DNA of 58,315 nucleotides, from contig JAKAEO010000003.1 in the NCBI GenBank assembly GCA_021818285.1, positions 1 to 58,315 of the forward strand, written 5' to 3'. The position numbers were made by a program, and so were the translations under genes. Under the pieces are notes generated by a model. The model was given only the letters and a program-made list of their open reading frames with translations. It did no database searches and was not told the DNA's origin. Positions 26,110-34,716 of this stretch are shown piece by piece (positions within the stretch are counted from its first letter, which is position 1; every line of letters begins with the position of its first letter). The stretch comes from Myxococcales bacterium. GTDB lineage: Bacteria; Myxococcota; Myxococcia; Myxococcales; Anaeromyxobacteraceae.

Positions 26110-26568
26110 CTACTCGGTCGCGGCGCGGGCGCGCCGCTCCGCGGGCCGGGCCGCCGCCTCGCGCCGGTCCTGGTCGATGAGCTTGCGCATGGTGGCCAGG
26201 GTGATGGAGCCGAGCGTCGCCCGGGCGATGTCGTCGATCTCGTCGATCACCCGGCCCAGGGCCCGCCCCTCGGGCGTGCGCGAGCCCGGCTCCCGGACCG
26301 CGTCGCGCGAGGCCACCGGCTCGAAGTGCTGGATGACGTCGAGCAGGGTGACGCGCTTGGGGTTTCCGCGGAAACGGTAGCCGCCGCCGGCGCCGCGCAG
26401 CGCCTCGACCAGCCCGGCCCGGCCCAGGGTGCGCAGCACCTTGGAGAGGTGGTGGCCGGAGATCTCGAAGCGCTCGGCGATCTCCCCGGCGGAGAACTGC
26501 CGCTCCGGATCCCGGGCCAGCTCCAGCACCGCGTAGAGCGCGAAGCGGGTGGCCTTCTGCAGCCTCAC
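26110..26568 (-). CDS. Rrf2-family transcriptional regulator without cysteines
   Basis: The 152-residue protein has the Rrf2 winged helix-turn-helix: MRLQKATRFALYAVLELA, IAERFEISGHHLSKVLRTLGRAGLVEALRGAGGGYRF and the TLLDVIQHFEP helix start. IscR and NsrR carry three cysteines after this point to bind an iron-sulfur cluster; this protein contains no cysteine at all. It therefore cannot sense NO or redox state through a cluster in the usual way. A GTG start overlaps the upstream GNAT stop (GTGA), so the two are co-translated. The C-terminus is Arg/Ala-rich. Confidence 0.85.
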   Translation of the reverse strand: MRLQKATRFALYAVLELARDPERQFSAGEIAERFEISGHHLSKVLRTLGRAGLVEALRGAGGGYRFRGNPKRVTLLDVIQHFEPVASRDAVREPGSRTPEGRALGRVIDEIDDIARATLGSITLATMRKLIDQDRREAAARPAERRARAATE

Positions 26569-27035
26569 GGCGCCAGCCCCTTCTCCAGCTCGATGAACGG
26601 CCCGGCCATCATCCCCTGGCTGCGGAAGAAGGACATCACCAGCTTGTCCTCCTTGGCGATCATGGTGCGGACCTGGCGCACCCCGGACCTCCGGAAGCGG
26701 TCGCAGACCGCCTCGAAGAGCAGCGTGCCCAGGCCGTCCTGGCGGGCGGCCCGGTTCACGTTGATGGCGAAGATCCAGCCGCTGGGCGGCGAGCCGAACT
26801 CCCAGGCCCGGACCTCCCCGACGATGAAGCCGGCGGGCCGCCCGTCCTTCTCGGCGATGAGGAAGTAGCGGTCGGGCTGGCCGCCGGCGTACCGCTCCAG
26901 CCGGTCCTTCCAGTAGGCGACCTTGGCGATGCCGGTGGTCTCCTCGTCGAGGGAGACCACCGTCTGCAGATCGGCCGCCCGCGCCGGCCGGATGTCGAAG
27001 GGAACGCCGGGCATCTCGGTATTCCGGTGCTCCAT
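26565..27035 (-). CDS. GNAT acetyltransferase, homologous to the tandem GNAT domains
   Basis: The 156-residue single-domain GNAT has FDIRPARAADLQTVVSLDEETTGIAKVAYWKDRLERY (in outline), matching the motif at the start of both domains of the protein at 14523-15455. The acetyl-CoA loop RQDGLGTLLFEAV lies near residues 109-121 and the LVMSFFRSQG segment near the C-terminus. It is co-transcribed with the cysteine-free Rrf2 gene (GTGA overlap) and divergent from the Pat-like gene. ATG 27035 is preferred to the upstream TTG because a complete promoter (27042-27070) places the transcription start at or near this ATG. Confidence 0.82.
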   Translation of the reverse strand: MEHRNTEMPGVPFDIRPARAADLQTVVSLDEETTGIAKVAYWKDRLERYAGGQPDRYFLIAEKDGRPAGFIVGEVRAWEFGSPPSGWIFAINVNRAARQDGLGTLLFEAVCDRFRRSGVRQVRTMIAKEDKLVMSFFRSQGMMAGPFIELEKGLAP

Positions 27036-27041
27036 TACCAA

Positions 27042-27070
27042 TTTATACCCGGCCGCGCGGCGGAATTCAA
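27042..27070 (-). promoter_or_regulatory. Promoter of the GNAT-Rrf2 operon, apparently leaderless
   Basis: On the minus strand TTGAAT (27070-27065), 17 bp, TATAAA (27047-27042) is a near-consensus sigma-70 promoter. The -10 ends 6 nt before the ATG at 27035, so the transcript would begin at or very near the start codon. Confidence 0.65.
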
Positions 27071-27141
27071 AGGGATCCCCTTGCGACGACGCGTCGCGAT
27101 CGGGGGCCGCCTTCCGCGCCGGGGCCGCGAGAGGTTCGCCC

Positions 27142-27147
27142 TATACT
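27142..27147 (+). promoter_or_regulatory. -10 element of the Pat-like gene
   Basis: TATACT lies 8 nt before the ATG at 27156, with no ribosome binding site in between and no clear -35. The transcript would have a leader of about two bases. The GNAT promoter on the other strand lies 72 bp away, so the two acetyltransferase genes share one divergent control region. Confidence 0.5.
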
Positions 27148-27155
27148 GGGCGCGC

Positions 27156-29843
27156 ATGAGCACCACCTACCTGGAGCGCCTGTTCCGGCCCCGCTCGGTG
27201 GCGGTCGTCGGCGCCAACGACAAGCCGCAGCGGGTCGGCGGCGTCATCATGCGCAACCTGCTCTCCGGCGGCTTCGTCGGCCCCATCATGCCGGTGAACC
27301 CCCGCCACGACTCGGTGGCCGGGGTGCTCACCTACCCCGACATCGCCAGCCTGCCGCGCACGCCCGACGTCGCCATCCTCTGCACGCCCCCGGAGACGGT
27401 GCCGGCGCTGGTGGACGAGCTGGGGGCGCGCGGCACCCGGGCGGCGGTGGTGGTGGCCCGCGGGCTCGCCACCACCCGCGACGCCTCCGGCCGGACCCTC
27501 CAGGACCGGATGCTGGCCGCCGCCAAGGCGCACGGCATGCGGATCCTCGGCGGCGGCACGCTGGGGCTGGTGGTGCCCCACCTCGGGCTCGACGCCAGCT
27601 TCTCCCGCGTCCGGGCGCTCCCCGGGGAGCTGGGGTTCGTCTCCCAGTCCGACGCCATGGGGACCCTGGTGCTCGACTGGGCCCACCCGCGCCGCATCGG
27701 CTTCTCCCACTTCATCTCCCTGGGCGACGCCGCCGACATCGGCTTCGGCGAGGCCCTGGACTACCTGGGCAGCGACCCCGACACCCGCGCCATCCTCCTG
27801 TACATCGAGTCGCTGCGGGAGCGGCGCCGCTTCATGGCCGCCGCCCGCGGCGCGGCCCGCAACAAGCCGGTGCTGGCCATCAAGGCCGGCCGGCGCCCGC
27901 CGCCCGGGCCCGGGGCGCGGGGGCCGCTCTCGGCCGACACCCTCTCGCTGGTGGAGCCCGACGCCGTCCTCGACGCCGCGCTGCGCCGGGCCGGCATCCT
28001 GCGGGTGGAGCGGCTGGAGGAGCTGTTCAGCGCGGTGGGGACGCTGGCCCGGGCCCGGCCGCGCCACGGCGAGCGGCTGGCGGTGGTGAGCAACGGCGGC
28101 GGCGCCGGGGTGATGGCCGCCGACGAGCTCTACGCCGGCGGGCTGGGGCTGGCCGCGCTGTCGGAGGCCACCGCGGCGAGGCTCCGCGCCGCGGTGCCGG
28201 GCTGGGACGGGCGCAACCCGGTGGACATCCAGGTGGACGCCCCCGGCGCGCGCTACGCCGAGGTGGTGCGGATCCTGATGGAGAGCCGGGAGCTGGACGC
28301 CGTGCTCGCCATCCACACGCCCAGCGCGCTGGCGAGCAGCACCGAGGCGGCCCGCGCGGTGATCCAGGCCGCCGCCGGCCACCCCTGCACCCTGCTCGCC
28401 TGCTGGATGGGAGGCGAGACGCTGGCCGCCGCCCGCTCGCTGCTGGTGGAGGCGGGCGTCGCCGCCTTCGACACCCCCGCCGACGCGGTGCGGGCCTTCC
28501 GCTTCACCGTCACCTGGCAGCGCAACCGCGACGCCCTGATCCAGACCCCGCCCTCGGTGCCGGCCGAGTTCCAGCCCGACACCGCGGCGGCGCGGGCGGT
28601 GATCCGGGGGGCGCTCGACGAGGGGCGCGACTTCCTGCGGGCGCCCGAGCGCATGGCCGTTCTGGCGGCCTACGGCCTCCCGGTGGTCGAGGCCCACACC
28701 GCCGACACGCCCGAGCAGGCCGCGGCGCTGGCCCGCCGCATCGGCTTCCCGGTGGACCTGGCGGCCCGCTCCCCCGACGTCCGGCGCAAGCGCGAGCTGG
28801 GGGCGGTGGCGGTGTCGCTGGAGACGGCGGAGGCGGTGGAGGCGGCGGCCCGCAACCTGCTCTCCCACCTCTCCACCTGGCGCCCCGACGCCCGGCTCAC
28901 CGGGTTCACCGTGCAGCGCAACCTGCCGCGGCCGCGCGCCCGCCAGCTCTTCGTGGGCGTGGCCGTGGACCCGTTCTTCGGCCCGGTCATCCTCTTCGGC
29001 GAGGCGCGCACCGGCGAGGCCACCCGGGACTTCGGCGTCGGCCTGCCGCCGCTCAACCTGCCGCTGGCCCGCGAGCTGATCGCCCGCTCCCGGGTGGCGG
29101 AGCTGCTGGAGCAGGGCCCCACCCGGCCGGCCGCCGACCGCGAGGCGCTGGCGCTGGCCCTGGTCAAGGTCTCGCAGCTGGTGGTGGACCTGCCCGAGAT
29201 CGTGGAGCTGGACGTGGACCCGCTGCTCGCCGACGAGCGGGGCGTGGTGGCGGTCGACGCCTACCTGCGGGTGACGGCGGCCGGCGCGGCCGAGGACCGG
29301 CTCGCCATCCGCCCCTACCCGCAGCGGCTGGAGGAGCGGGTGCGGCTGGGCGACGGGCAGGAGGCGGTGCTGCGGCCGGTCCGGCCCGAGGACGAGCCGT
29401 CGCACGACGACTTCATCTCCCGCCTCACCCCCGAGGACATCCGCTTCCGCTTCTTCCACTTCATCCCCGGCCTCACCCACACCGAGATGGCCCGCCTCAC
29501 CCAGATCGACTACGACCGCGAGATGGCCTTCATCGCCACCGTTCCCGGCCCGGACGGGCGCGAGGAGACGCTGGGGGTGGTGCGGGCGGTGGCCGACCCG
29601 GACAACGACGCGGCCGAGTTCTCGGTGGTGGTCCGGTCCGACCAGAAGCGGCGGGGCATCGCCTCGCTGCTGATGCGGAAGATGCTCGCCTACTCCCGCG
29701 GGCGCGGCACCCGGGTGCTGGAGGGGGAGGTCCTGGGCGACAACGCCCCCATGCTGGCCCTGGCCCGGCACCTGGGCGCCGCCGTCCACGGGCCCGAGGC
29801 CGACGGCATCTTCCGCGTCACCTTCGACCTCCGGGCGGGGTGA
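27156..29843 (+). CDS. Pat-like protein lysine acetyltransferase (ADP-forming acyl-CoA synthetase fold fused to GNAT)
   Basis: The 895-residue protein starts with a CoA-binding domain (LFRPRSVAVVGAND, residues 9-22), then the succinyl-CoA-synthetase-like and ATP-grasp regions, and ends with a GNAT domain (about 735-895; acetyl-CoA loop QKRRGIASLLMRKM). This architecture is that of Salmonella Pat and RpPat. In active ADP-forming ligases a catalytic His occurs in a SHTGALAG-type loop; here the corresponding segment is GPLSADTLS and lacks it, so the ligase half is probably a sensor or allosteric domain. Pat enzymes inactivate AMP-forming acyl-CoA ligases, including benzoate ligases, by acetylating the A10 lysine. 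The gene is monocistronic, with a hairpin after its stop. Confidence 0.85.
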   Translation: MSTTYLERLFRPRSVAVVGANDKPQRVGGVIMRNLLSGGFVGPIMPVNPRHDSVAGVLTYPDIASLPRTPDVAILCTPPETVPALVDELGARGTRAAVVVARGLATTRDASGRTLQDRMLAAAKAHGMRILGGGTLGLVVPHLGLDASFSRVRALPGELGFVSQSDAMGTLVLDWAHPRRIGFSHFISLGDAADIGFGEALDYLGSDPDTRAILLYIESLRERRRFMAAARGAARNKPVLAIKAGRRPPPGPGARGPLSADTLSLVEPDAVLDAALRRAGILRVERLEELFSAVGTLARARPRHGERLAVVSNGGGAGVMAADELYAGGLGLAALSEATAARLRAAVPGWDGRNPVDIQVDAPGARYAEVVRILMESRELDAVLAIHTPSALASSTEAARAVIQAAAGHPCTLLACWMGGETLAAARSLLVEAGVAAFDTPADAVRAFRFTVTWQRNRDALIQTPPSVPAEFQPDTAAARAVIRGALDEGRDFLRAPERMAVLAAYGLPVVEAHTADTPEQAAALARRIGFPVDLAARSPDVRRKRELGAVAVSLETAEAVEAAARNLLSHLSTWRPDARLTGFTVQRNLPRPRARQLFVGVAVDPFFGPVILFGEARTGEATRDFGVGLPPLNLPLARELIARSRVAELLEQGPTRPAADREALALALVKVSQLVVDLPEIVELDVDPLLADERGVVAVDAYLRVTAAGAAEDRLAIRPYPQRLEERVRLGDGQEAVLRPVRPEDEPSHDDFISRLTPEDIRFRFFHFIPGLTHTEMARLTQIDYDREMAFIATVPGPDGREETLGVVRAVADPDNDAAEFSVVVRSDQKRRGIASLLMRKMLAYSRGRGTRVLEGEVLGDNAPMLALARHLGAAVHGPEADGIFRVTFDLRAG

Positions 29844-29853
29844 GGCCGGGCAC

Positions 29854-29872
29854 GGGGCCCCGTCAGGGCCCC
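29854..29872 (+). terminator. Hairpin terminator after the Pat-like gene
   Basis: GGGGCCC-CGTCA-GGGCCCC forms a perfect 7-bp GC stem 11 nt after the stop codon at 29843. There is no T-run, as is common in such GC-rich genomes. Confidence 0.5.
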
Positions 29873-29937
29873 CCACGAGCGCGCGCGGCTGGGGCACCAT
29901 GCCGGCGAGCGCACCCACGCGCCCGCCGGAGGGATCC

Positions 29938-31500
29938 ATGACCTTGCCCCGCGCCGCACTCGCGGCCGCACTCGCCGCACCGCTCCTCCTCGCCTCGGCG
30001 AGCGCCGCCACGCCTCGGCCCAAGGCCAGGGCGGCCGCCGCCGGGCGCTCCGAGAGCTGCGTCACCTGCCACGACATGAGCACGCCGGGCATCGTCGGCG
30101 AGTGGCGCGGGAGCCGCCACGCCGCCAGGGGCGTCGGGTGCTTCGAGTGCCACCGGGCCGAGAAGGGGGACCCGGACGCCTTCGAGCACTACGGCGAGCT
30201 GGTGGCGACGGTGGTGACGCCGCGCGACTGCGCCCGCTGCCACCGGCAGGAGGACGTCGAGTTCGAGCGCAGCCACCACGCCAAGGCCGGGAACATCCTG
30301 GCCTCGCTCGACAACTTCCTGGCGGAGATCGCCGAGGGCTCGCGCGCGCCCTTCCCGCCCCAGTCCCCCACGCCGGGCCGGTCGATGGGGATGGTGAACG
30401 GCCTGGCCAGCGCCCAGCAGGGTTGCCAGCAGTGCCACGGCGGCAAGGTGGCGCTCCAGGCCAGGGACGGCGGCCAGGTCACGGTCGACGACCTGAAGCC
30501 CGGACCGGACGGCAAGCCCACGGTCCAGGCGGCGGTGGAGCGCATCGTCCGCGACGGCGACGGCAAGCCGGTGTTGCTCCCCGGCAGCTGGCCCAACACC
30601 GGCATCGGCCGCCTCAACCTGGACGGCTCGCGCGGGAGCTGCGCCGCCTGCCACAGCCGCCACGACTTCTCGGCGCGGCGGGCCCGGCAGCCGGAGTCCT
30701 GCGGCAAGTGCCACCTCGGCCCCGACCACCCGCAGAAGGAGATCTACGAGGAGTCGAAGCACGGCATCGCCTACCGCGACCAGAAGGACAAGATGAACCT
30801 GGACGCCCGCTCCTGGGTCCTCGGCAAGGACTACACGGCCGCCCCCACCTGCGCCAGCTGCCACGTCTCCGCCAACGTGAACGGCGGCAAGGTGACCCAC
30901 GACATCGGCGAGCGCATCTCCTGGACCAACCGGCCGCCGGTCTCCCTGGTGATGGACACCGACGCCGACCGCAATGTGGTCACCGAGACCGACCCGGTGA
31001 AGCGCAAGGCGCTGGTGGTCGACACCTGGCAGCAGAAGCGCGAGCGGATGAAGCAGGCCTGCACCGTCTGCCACACGCCGCCCTACGTGGACGCCTTCTA
31101 CGCCGGCTACGACGACTTCGTGCAGCTCTACGACGAGAAGTTCGCCAAGCCGGGGCTCCAGCTCATGGCCGAGCTCCGCAAGCAGGGGCTGCTGACCAGG
31201 CGGGAGTTCGACGAGGAGATCGAGTGGACCTGGTACCTCCTCTGGCACCACGAGGGGCGGCGGGCCCGCCACGGCGCCTCGATGATGGCGCCGGACTACG
31301 CCCACTGGCACGGGATGTTCGAGGTGGCCGAGGACTTCTACGTGAAGCTCATCCCGCAGGCGCGGGAGATCGCGGCCCACGCCGCGGCGCGCGGCGAGAA
31401 GGCGAAGGCCGACGCCGTGAACGCGGTCATCGAGCGGATCCTGGCGCGCCCGGAGCACGCCTGGTTCCAGGCGGAGCAGGCGAAGCCGGCCGCGCACTGA
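29938..31500 (+). CDS. Octahaem c-type cytochrome of the hydroxylamine oxidoreductase (HAO) family
   Basis: The 520-residue protein has a signal peptide (about 1-23) and eight CXXCH motifs: CVTCH, CFECH, CARCH, CQQCH, CAACH, CGKCH, CASCH and CTVCH. The segments GPDHPQKEIYEESKHGIAY and WHHEGRRARHGASMMAPDYAHWHGMFEVAEDFY are characteristic of HAO-family enzymes rather than tetrathionate reductases or pentahaem NrfA. In non-nitrifiers such proteins reduce nitrite or oxidise/reduce hydroxylamine in the periplasm. A tyrosine occurs in the APDYAHWHG segment; whether it makes the P460 cross-link cannot be decided here. The ATG at 29938 has GGAGGG 5 nt upstream. No membrane anchor or quinol-oxidising partner is adjacent. 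Confidence 0.88.
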   Translation: MTLPRAALAAALAAPLLLASASAATPRPKARAAAAGRSESCVTCHDMSTPGIVGEWRGSRHAARGVGCFECHRAEKGDPDAFEHYGELVATVVTPRDCARCHRQEDVEFERSHHAKAGNILASLDNFLAEIAEGSRAPFPPQSPTPGRSMGMVNGLASAQQGCQQCHGGKVALQARDGGQVTVDDLKPGPDGKPTVQAAVERIVRDGDGKPVLLPGSWPNTGIGRLNLDGSRGSCAACHSRHDFSARRARQPESCGKCHLGPDHPQKEIYEESKHGIAYRDQKDKMNLDARSWVLGKDYTAAPTCASCHVSANVNGGKVTHDIGERISWTNRPPVSLVMDTDADRNVVTETDPVKRKALVVDTWQQKRERMKQACTVCHTPPYVDAFYAGYDDFVQLYDEKFAKPGLQLMAELRKQGLLTRREFDEEIEWTWYLLWHHEGRRARHGASMMAPDYAHWHGMFEVAEDFYVKLIPQAREIAAHAAARGEKAKADAVNAVIERILARPEHAWFQAEQAKPAAH

Positions 31501-31518
31501 GAGGTGGCGAGCCTCTCC

Positions 31519-31546
31519 CTCTCCCCCCGCGCCCGCGGGGGGAGAG
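31519..31546. terminator. Bidirectional hairpin terminator between convergent genes
   Basis: CTCTCCCCCCGCG (31519-31531) and CGCGGGGGGAGAG (31534-31546) are perfect 13-bp arms. The hairpin lies between the stops of the octahaem cytochrome gene (31500) and the convergent ABC ATPase gene (31563), so it can end both transcripts. Confidence 0.75.
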
Positions 31547-31562
31547 CGCCGGTCCGCGCCCG

Positions 31563-32294
31563 TCAGACGTGGTGCAGGATCTTCGAGAGGAAGAGCTGCG
31601 CCCGCTCGGAGCGCGGCGTGCCGAAGAACTCGGCCTTGGGGGCGTCCTCGACGATGCGCCCCTGGTCCATGAAGACCACCCGGTGCGCGACCTTCTGGGC
31701 GAAGCCCATCTCGTGGGTCACGCACATCATGGTCATGCCCTCCCGGGCCAGCTCGACCATGACCTCGAGCACCTCGTTGATCATCTCCGGGTCGAGGGCC
31801 GAGGTGGGCTCGTCGAAGAGCATGCAGATCGGGTCCATCGCCAGCGCCCGGGCGATGGCCACCCGCTGCTGCTGCCCGCCGGAGAGCTGGCCCGGGAACT
31901 TCCCGGCCTGGGCGGCGAGCCCGACGCGGTCGAGGAGCTTGAGCCCCTTGGCCACCGCCTCGTCGCGCCCGCGCCCCAGCACCTTCACCTGCGCCAGCGC
32001 CAGGTTGTCCCGGATCGACATGTGCGGGAAGAGCTCGAAGTGCTGGAACACCATCCCCACCCGGGCGCGCAGCTTCGGGAGGTTCGTGCCCCGGGCGCCC
32101 ACCGAGATGCCGTCCACCGTCAGTTCCCCCTTCTGGAAGGGCTCCAGCCCGTTGGCGCACTTGATGAGCGTGGACTTCCCGGAGCCGGAGGGGCCGCAGA
32201 CCACCACCACCTCGCCCTTGTTCACCTCGAGGTTGCAGGCGTCGAGCACCTGGAAGCTGCCGTACCACTTGGAGACGTCGCGGAAGCGGATCAC
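31563..32294 (-). CDS. gltL: Polar amino acid ABC transporter ATP-binding protein (GltL/GlnQ type)
   Basis: The 243-residue ATPase has Walker [10 protein letters not shown] near 34-42, the signature [19 protein letters not shown], Walker [15 protein letters not shown] and the H-loop CVTHEMGF. It energises glutamate/aspartate or related polar amino-acid import. It is the last gene of the four-gene glt operon and overlaps the upstream permease gene as GTGA. Confidence 0.92.
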   Translation of the reverse strand: MIRFRDVSKWYGSFQVLDACNLEVNKGEVVVVCGPSGSGKSTLIKCANGLEPFQKGELTVDGISVGARGTNLPKLRARVGMVFQHFELFPHMSIRDNLALAQVKVLGRGRDEAVAKGLKLLDRVGLAAQAGKFPGQLSGGQQQRVAIARALAMDPICMLFDEPTSALDPEMINEVLEVMVELAREGMTMMCVTHEMGFAQKVAHRVVFMDQGRIVEDAPKAEFFGTPRSERAQLFLSKILHHV

Positions 32295-32968
32295 GCGGCC
32301 ACCCTCCGCTGCAGCCGGCGGACCAGGACCGAGGCGCCGAAGCAGGCGAGGAAGTAGAGGAACCCGGCGAAGAGCAGCAGCTCGACCAGCCGCCCGTCCC
32401 GGTCGCCGACCTTGTAGGCGGAGCCGAAGAAGTCGGCGAGGCCGATGACGTACACCAGCGAGGTGTCCTGGAAGAGGATGATGGCCTGGGTGAGCAGCAG
32501 CGGCACCATGTTGCGGAAGGCCTGGGGCAGCACCACCAGCCGCATCGCCTGCCCGCCGGTCATCCCCAGCGCCAGCGCCGCCGACACCTGCCCCTTGGAC
32601 ACGCTCTGGATGCCGGCGCGGATGATCTCCGAGTAGTAGGCCGACTCGAACAGGGCGAAGGCCACCAGCCCCGAGGCCATGCGGATGTCGTAGGAGGCGG
32701 GGATGTCGAGCCCCCGCCGCAGCAGCTGCGGGACGATGAGGTAGAACCAGAGGATCACCATCACCAGCGGCACGGAGCGGAACAGGTTCACGTAGGCCGC
32801 CGCCGGCCAGGCCAGCCAGGAGCGGCCCGACATCCGCGCCACCGCCAGCAACGTCCCCCAGAGGATGCCGACGACGATGGCGGTGGCGGTGATCTTCAGG
32901 GTGATGAGCGCGCCGCTGGCCAGGATGGGCAGGGCGCCGGGGATCGAGCTCCAGTCGAAGTCGTACAC
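32291..32968 (-). CDS. gltK: Polar amino acid ABC transporter permease (GltK type)
   Basis: A 225-residue inner-membrane permease with about five membrane spans and the HisM-type EAA loop [47 protein letters not shown] (in outline, around 110-155), which contacts the ATPase. It starts with GTG 7 nt after the partner permease and overlaps the ATPase gene. The two permeases and binding protein together define a glutamate/aspartate-type importer. Confidence 0.9.
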   Translation of the reverse strand: MYDFDWSSIPGALPILASGALITLKITATAIVVGILWGTLLAVARMSGRSWLAWPAAAYVNLFRSVPLVMVILWFYLIVPQLLRRGLDIPASYDIRMASGLVAFALFESAYYSEIIRAGIQSVSKGQVSAALALGMTGGQAMRLVVLPQAFRNMVPLLLTQAIILFQDTSLVYVIGLADFFGSAYKVGDRDGRLVELLLFAGFLYFLACFGASVLVRRLQRRVAA

Positions 32969-32975
32969 GGAGCCC

Positions 32976-33713
32976 TCACTTCGACCCGATGAAGCCGGGG
33001 ACCCGCGACCGCGACTCCACCCAGCGCATCCCGCCCATCACCACCACGTTCACCAGCAGGTAGAGCAGGGTCACGGCGATGAAGGCCTCGTAGGGCTGGG
33101 CGGTGTAGTCCACCAGTTGCTGGCTCTGGCGCGACAGCTCGATGAGCCCGATGGTCGAGGCCACCGCCGAGTTCTTGAAGACGTTCAGGAACTCCGAGGT
33201 GAGCGGCGGCACGATGATGCGGAAGGACATGGGCAGCAGCACGTGCCGGTAGGTCTGGGGGAGCGTGAGCCCGAGCGCCAGGCCGGCGGCGCGCTGGCCG
33301 CGGGGCAGCGAGCCGATCCCCGCGCGCACCTGCTCGGCGACCCGCGCCGCGGTGAAGGTGCCCAGGCACAGCCAGGCGGCCAGGAACTGCTGCAGCATCG
33401 GGTCCAGCTGCTTGATGGCGTCGCCCCAGGCCCGCGGCAGCAGCTCGGGCATCACGAAGTACCAGCTGAAGAGCTGGACCAGCAGCGGCACGTTGCGGAA
33501 CAGCTCGACGTAGGCGGCGCCCAGGCCCGGGAGCCACCGGCCGGGCACGGTCCTCAGGACCCCGAAGATCGTGCCCAGCAGCAGCGCCAGGGCCCAGGCG
33601 GCCAGCGACAGGGCCACCGTCCACCAGAGCCCCTGGAGCAGCCAGCCGAGGTAGGTGCTCTCCCCGCTGGGCGTGCGGGCGAGGAAGACGCCCCAGTTCC
33701 AGTGGTAGTTCAC
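32976..33713 (-). CDS. gltJ: Polar amino acid ABC transporter permease (GltJ type)
   Basis: The 245-residue permease starts [22 protein letters not shown] and has the conserved [45 protein letters not shown] coupling region (in outline). The N-terminal segment before the first span is typical of GltJ, which pairs with GltK. It follows the binding-protein gene by 18 nt and starts with GTG. Confidence 0.9.
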   Translation of the reverse strand: MNYHWNWGVFLARTPSGESTYLGWLLQGLWWTVALSLAAWALALLLGTIFGVLRTVPGRWLPGLGAAYVELFRNVPLLVQLFSWYFVMPELLPRAWGDAIKQLDPMLQQFLAAWLCLGTFTAARVAEQVRAGIGSLPRGQRAAGLALGLTLPQTYRHVLLPMSFRIIVPPLTSEFLNVFKNSAVASTIGLIELSRQSQQLVDYTAQPYEAFIAVTLLYLLVNVVVMGGMRWVESRSRVPGFIGSK

Positions 33714-33731
33714 GCGGCGGCCGGGGACGGC

Positions 33732-34625
33732 CTAGTCCAGCGCCTTGTCGTTGGGGTGCGCGAAGAGCGCCTTCATGTCGTCGGAGAGCGGGAAGTTCAG
33801 GTTCAGCCCCTTGGGCGGCACCGGGTGCTGGAACCACTTCGCGTAGATCTTCGCGGCCTCGCCCGAGGTCATGAGCCTGGTGATGGCGGCGTCCACCACC
33901 TTCTTGAAGGGGGCGTCGCCCTTGCGCAGCATGCAGCCGTAGGCCTCGCGGGACATGGGCTTGCCCACCACCACCCAGTCGCCGGGCCGCTTGGCCTTGG
34001 CCAGCTCGCCGTAGAGCAGGGCGTCGTCCATCATGAAGGCGGCCGCCCGGCCGGTCTCCAGCGTCAGGAAGCTCTCGCCGTGGTCCTTGGCGCTGATGAT
34101 CTTCATCCCCAGCTTGTGCTCCTCGTTGTACTTGCGCAGCAGGCGCTCCGAGGTGGTGCCGGCGGTGGTCACCACGTTCTTGCCGGCGAGGTCGGGGAAG
34201 TCCTTGATGCCCGAGTCCTTGCGCACCAGCAGGCGGGTGCCGATGACGAAGATGGTGGTGGAGAAGTCCACCTGCTTCTGGCGCTCCAGGTTGTTGGTGG
34301 TGGAGCCGCACTCCAGGTCCACCGTGCCGTTCTCGACCAGCGGGATGCGGTTCTGGGAGGTGACCGGGAGCAGCTTCACGTCCAGCTTGGCGAGCTTCAG
34401 GTCCTTCTTCACGGCGTCGACGGCGTGCAGCATGAACTCCTGCGAGTAGCCGATCACGTGCTGCTGGTCGTCGTAGTAGGAGAAGGGGATCGAGGACTCG
34501 CGGTGGCCGAGGGTGATGGTCCCGCTCTCCTTGACCTTCTTCAGGGTTCCGGTGAGCTCCGCGGCTCCCGCGGGCAGCGCGAGGGCCAGGGCCAGGGCGG
34601 CGGGCAGCAGGCGTCGATAGGACAT
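33732..34625 (-). CDS. gltI: Glutamate/aspartate ABC transporter substrate-binding protein (GltI type)
   Basis: The 297-residue periplasmic protein has a signal peptide (about 1-21, ending PAGAA) and an SBP_bac_3 fold: ITLGHRESSIPFSYYDDQQHVIGYSQEF, then NRIPLVENGTVDLECGSTTNNLERQKQVDFS, which is diagnostic of glutamate/aspartate binders. The start at 34625 has GGAGGAA 5 nt upstream. It is the first gene of the glt operon; a TACCAT -10-like element lies at 34686-34691 on the minus strand. Confidence 0.92.
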   Translation of the reverse strand: MSYRRLLPAALALALALPAGAAELTGTLKKVKESGTITLGHRESSIPFSYYDDQQHVIGYSQEFMLHAVDAVKKDLKLAKLDVKLLPVTSQNRIPLVENGTVDLECGSTTNNLERQKQVDFSTTIFVIGTRLLVRKDSGIKDFPDLAGKNVVTTAGTTSERLLRKYNEEHKLGMKIISAKDHGESFLTLETGRAAAFMMDDALLYGELAKAKRPGDWVVVGKPMSREAYGCMLRKGDAPFKKVVDAAITRLMTSGEAAKIYAKWFQHPVPPKGLNLNFPLSDDMKALFAHPNDKALD

Positions 34626-34716
34626 GGTTCCTCCAGCGTGGTCGCGGCAGGCGTCGCCCGGGGTCCCGGGAGCCGGCCGCCGCGCATGGTATCCGAAATC
34701 CACCGGGCGTCGCGCC

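Noticed and set aside
29892-29907. Sigma-54 promoter for the octahaem cytochrome gene
   Set aside because: The GGCAC and GC pairs have correct spacing, but the -12 element (CGGC for TTGC) is poor; too weak to call.
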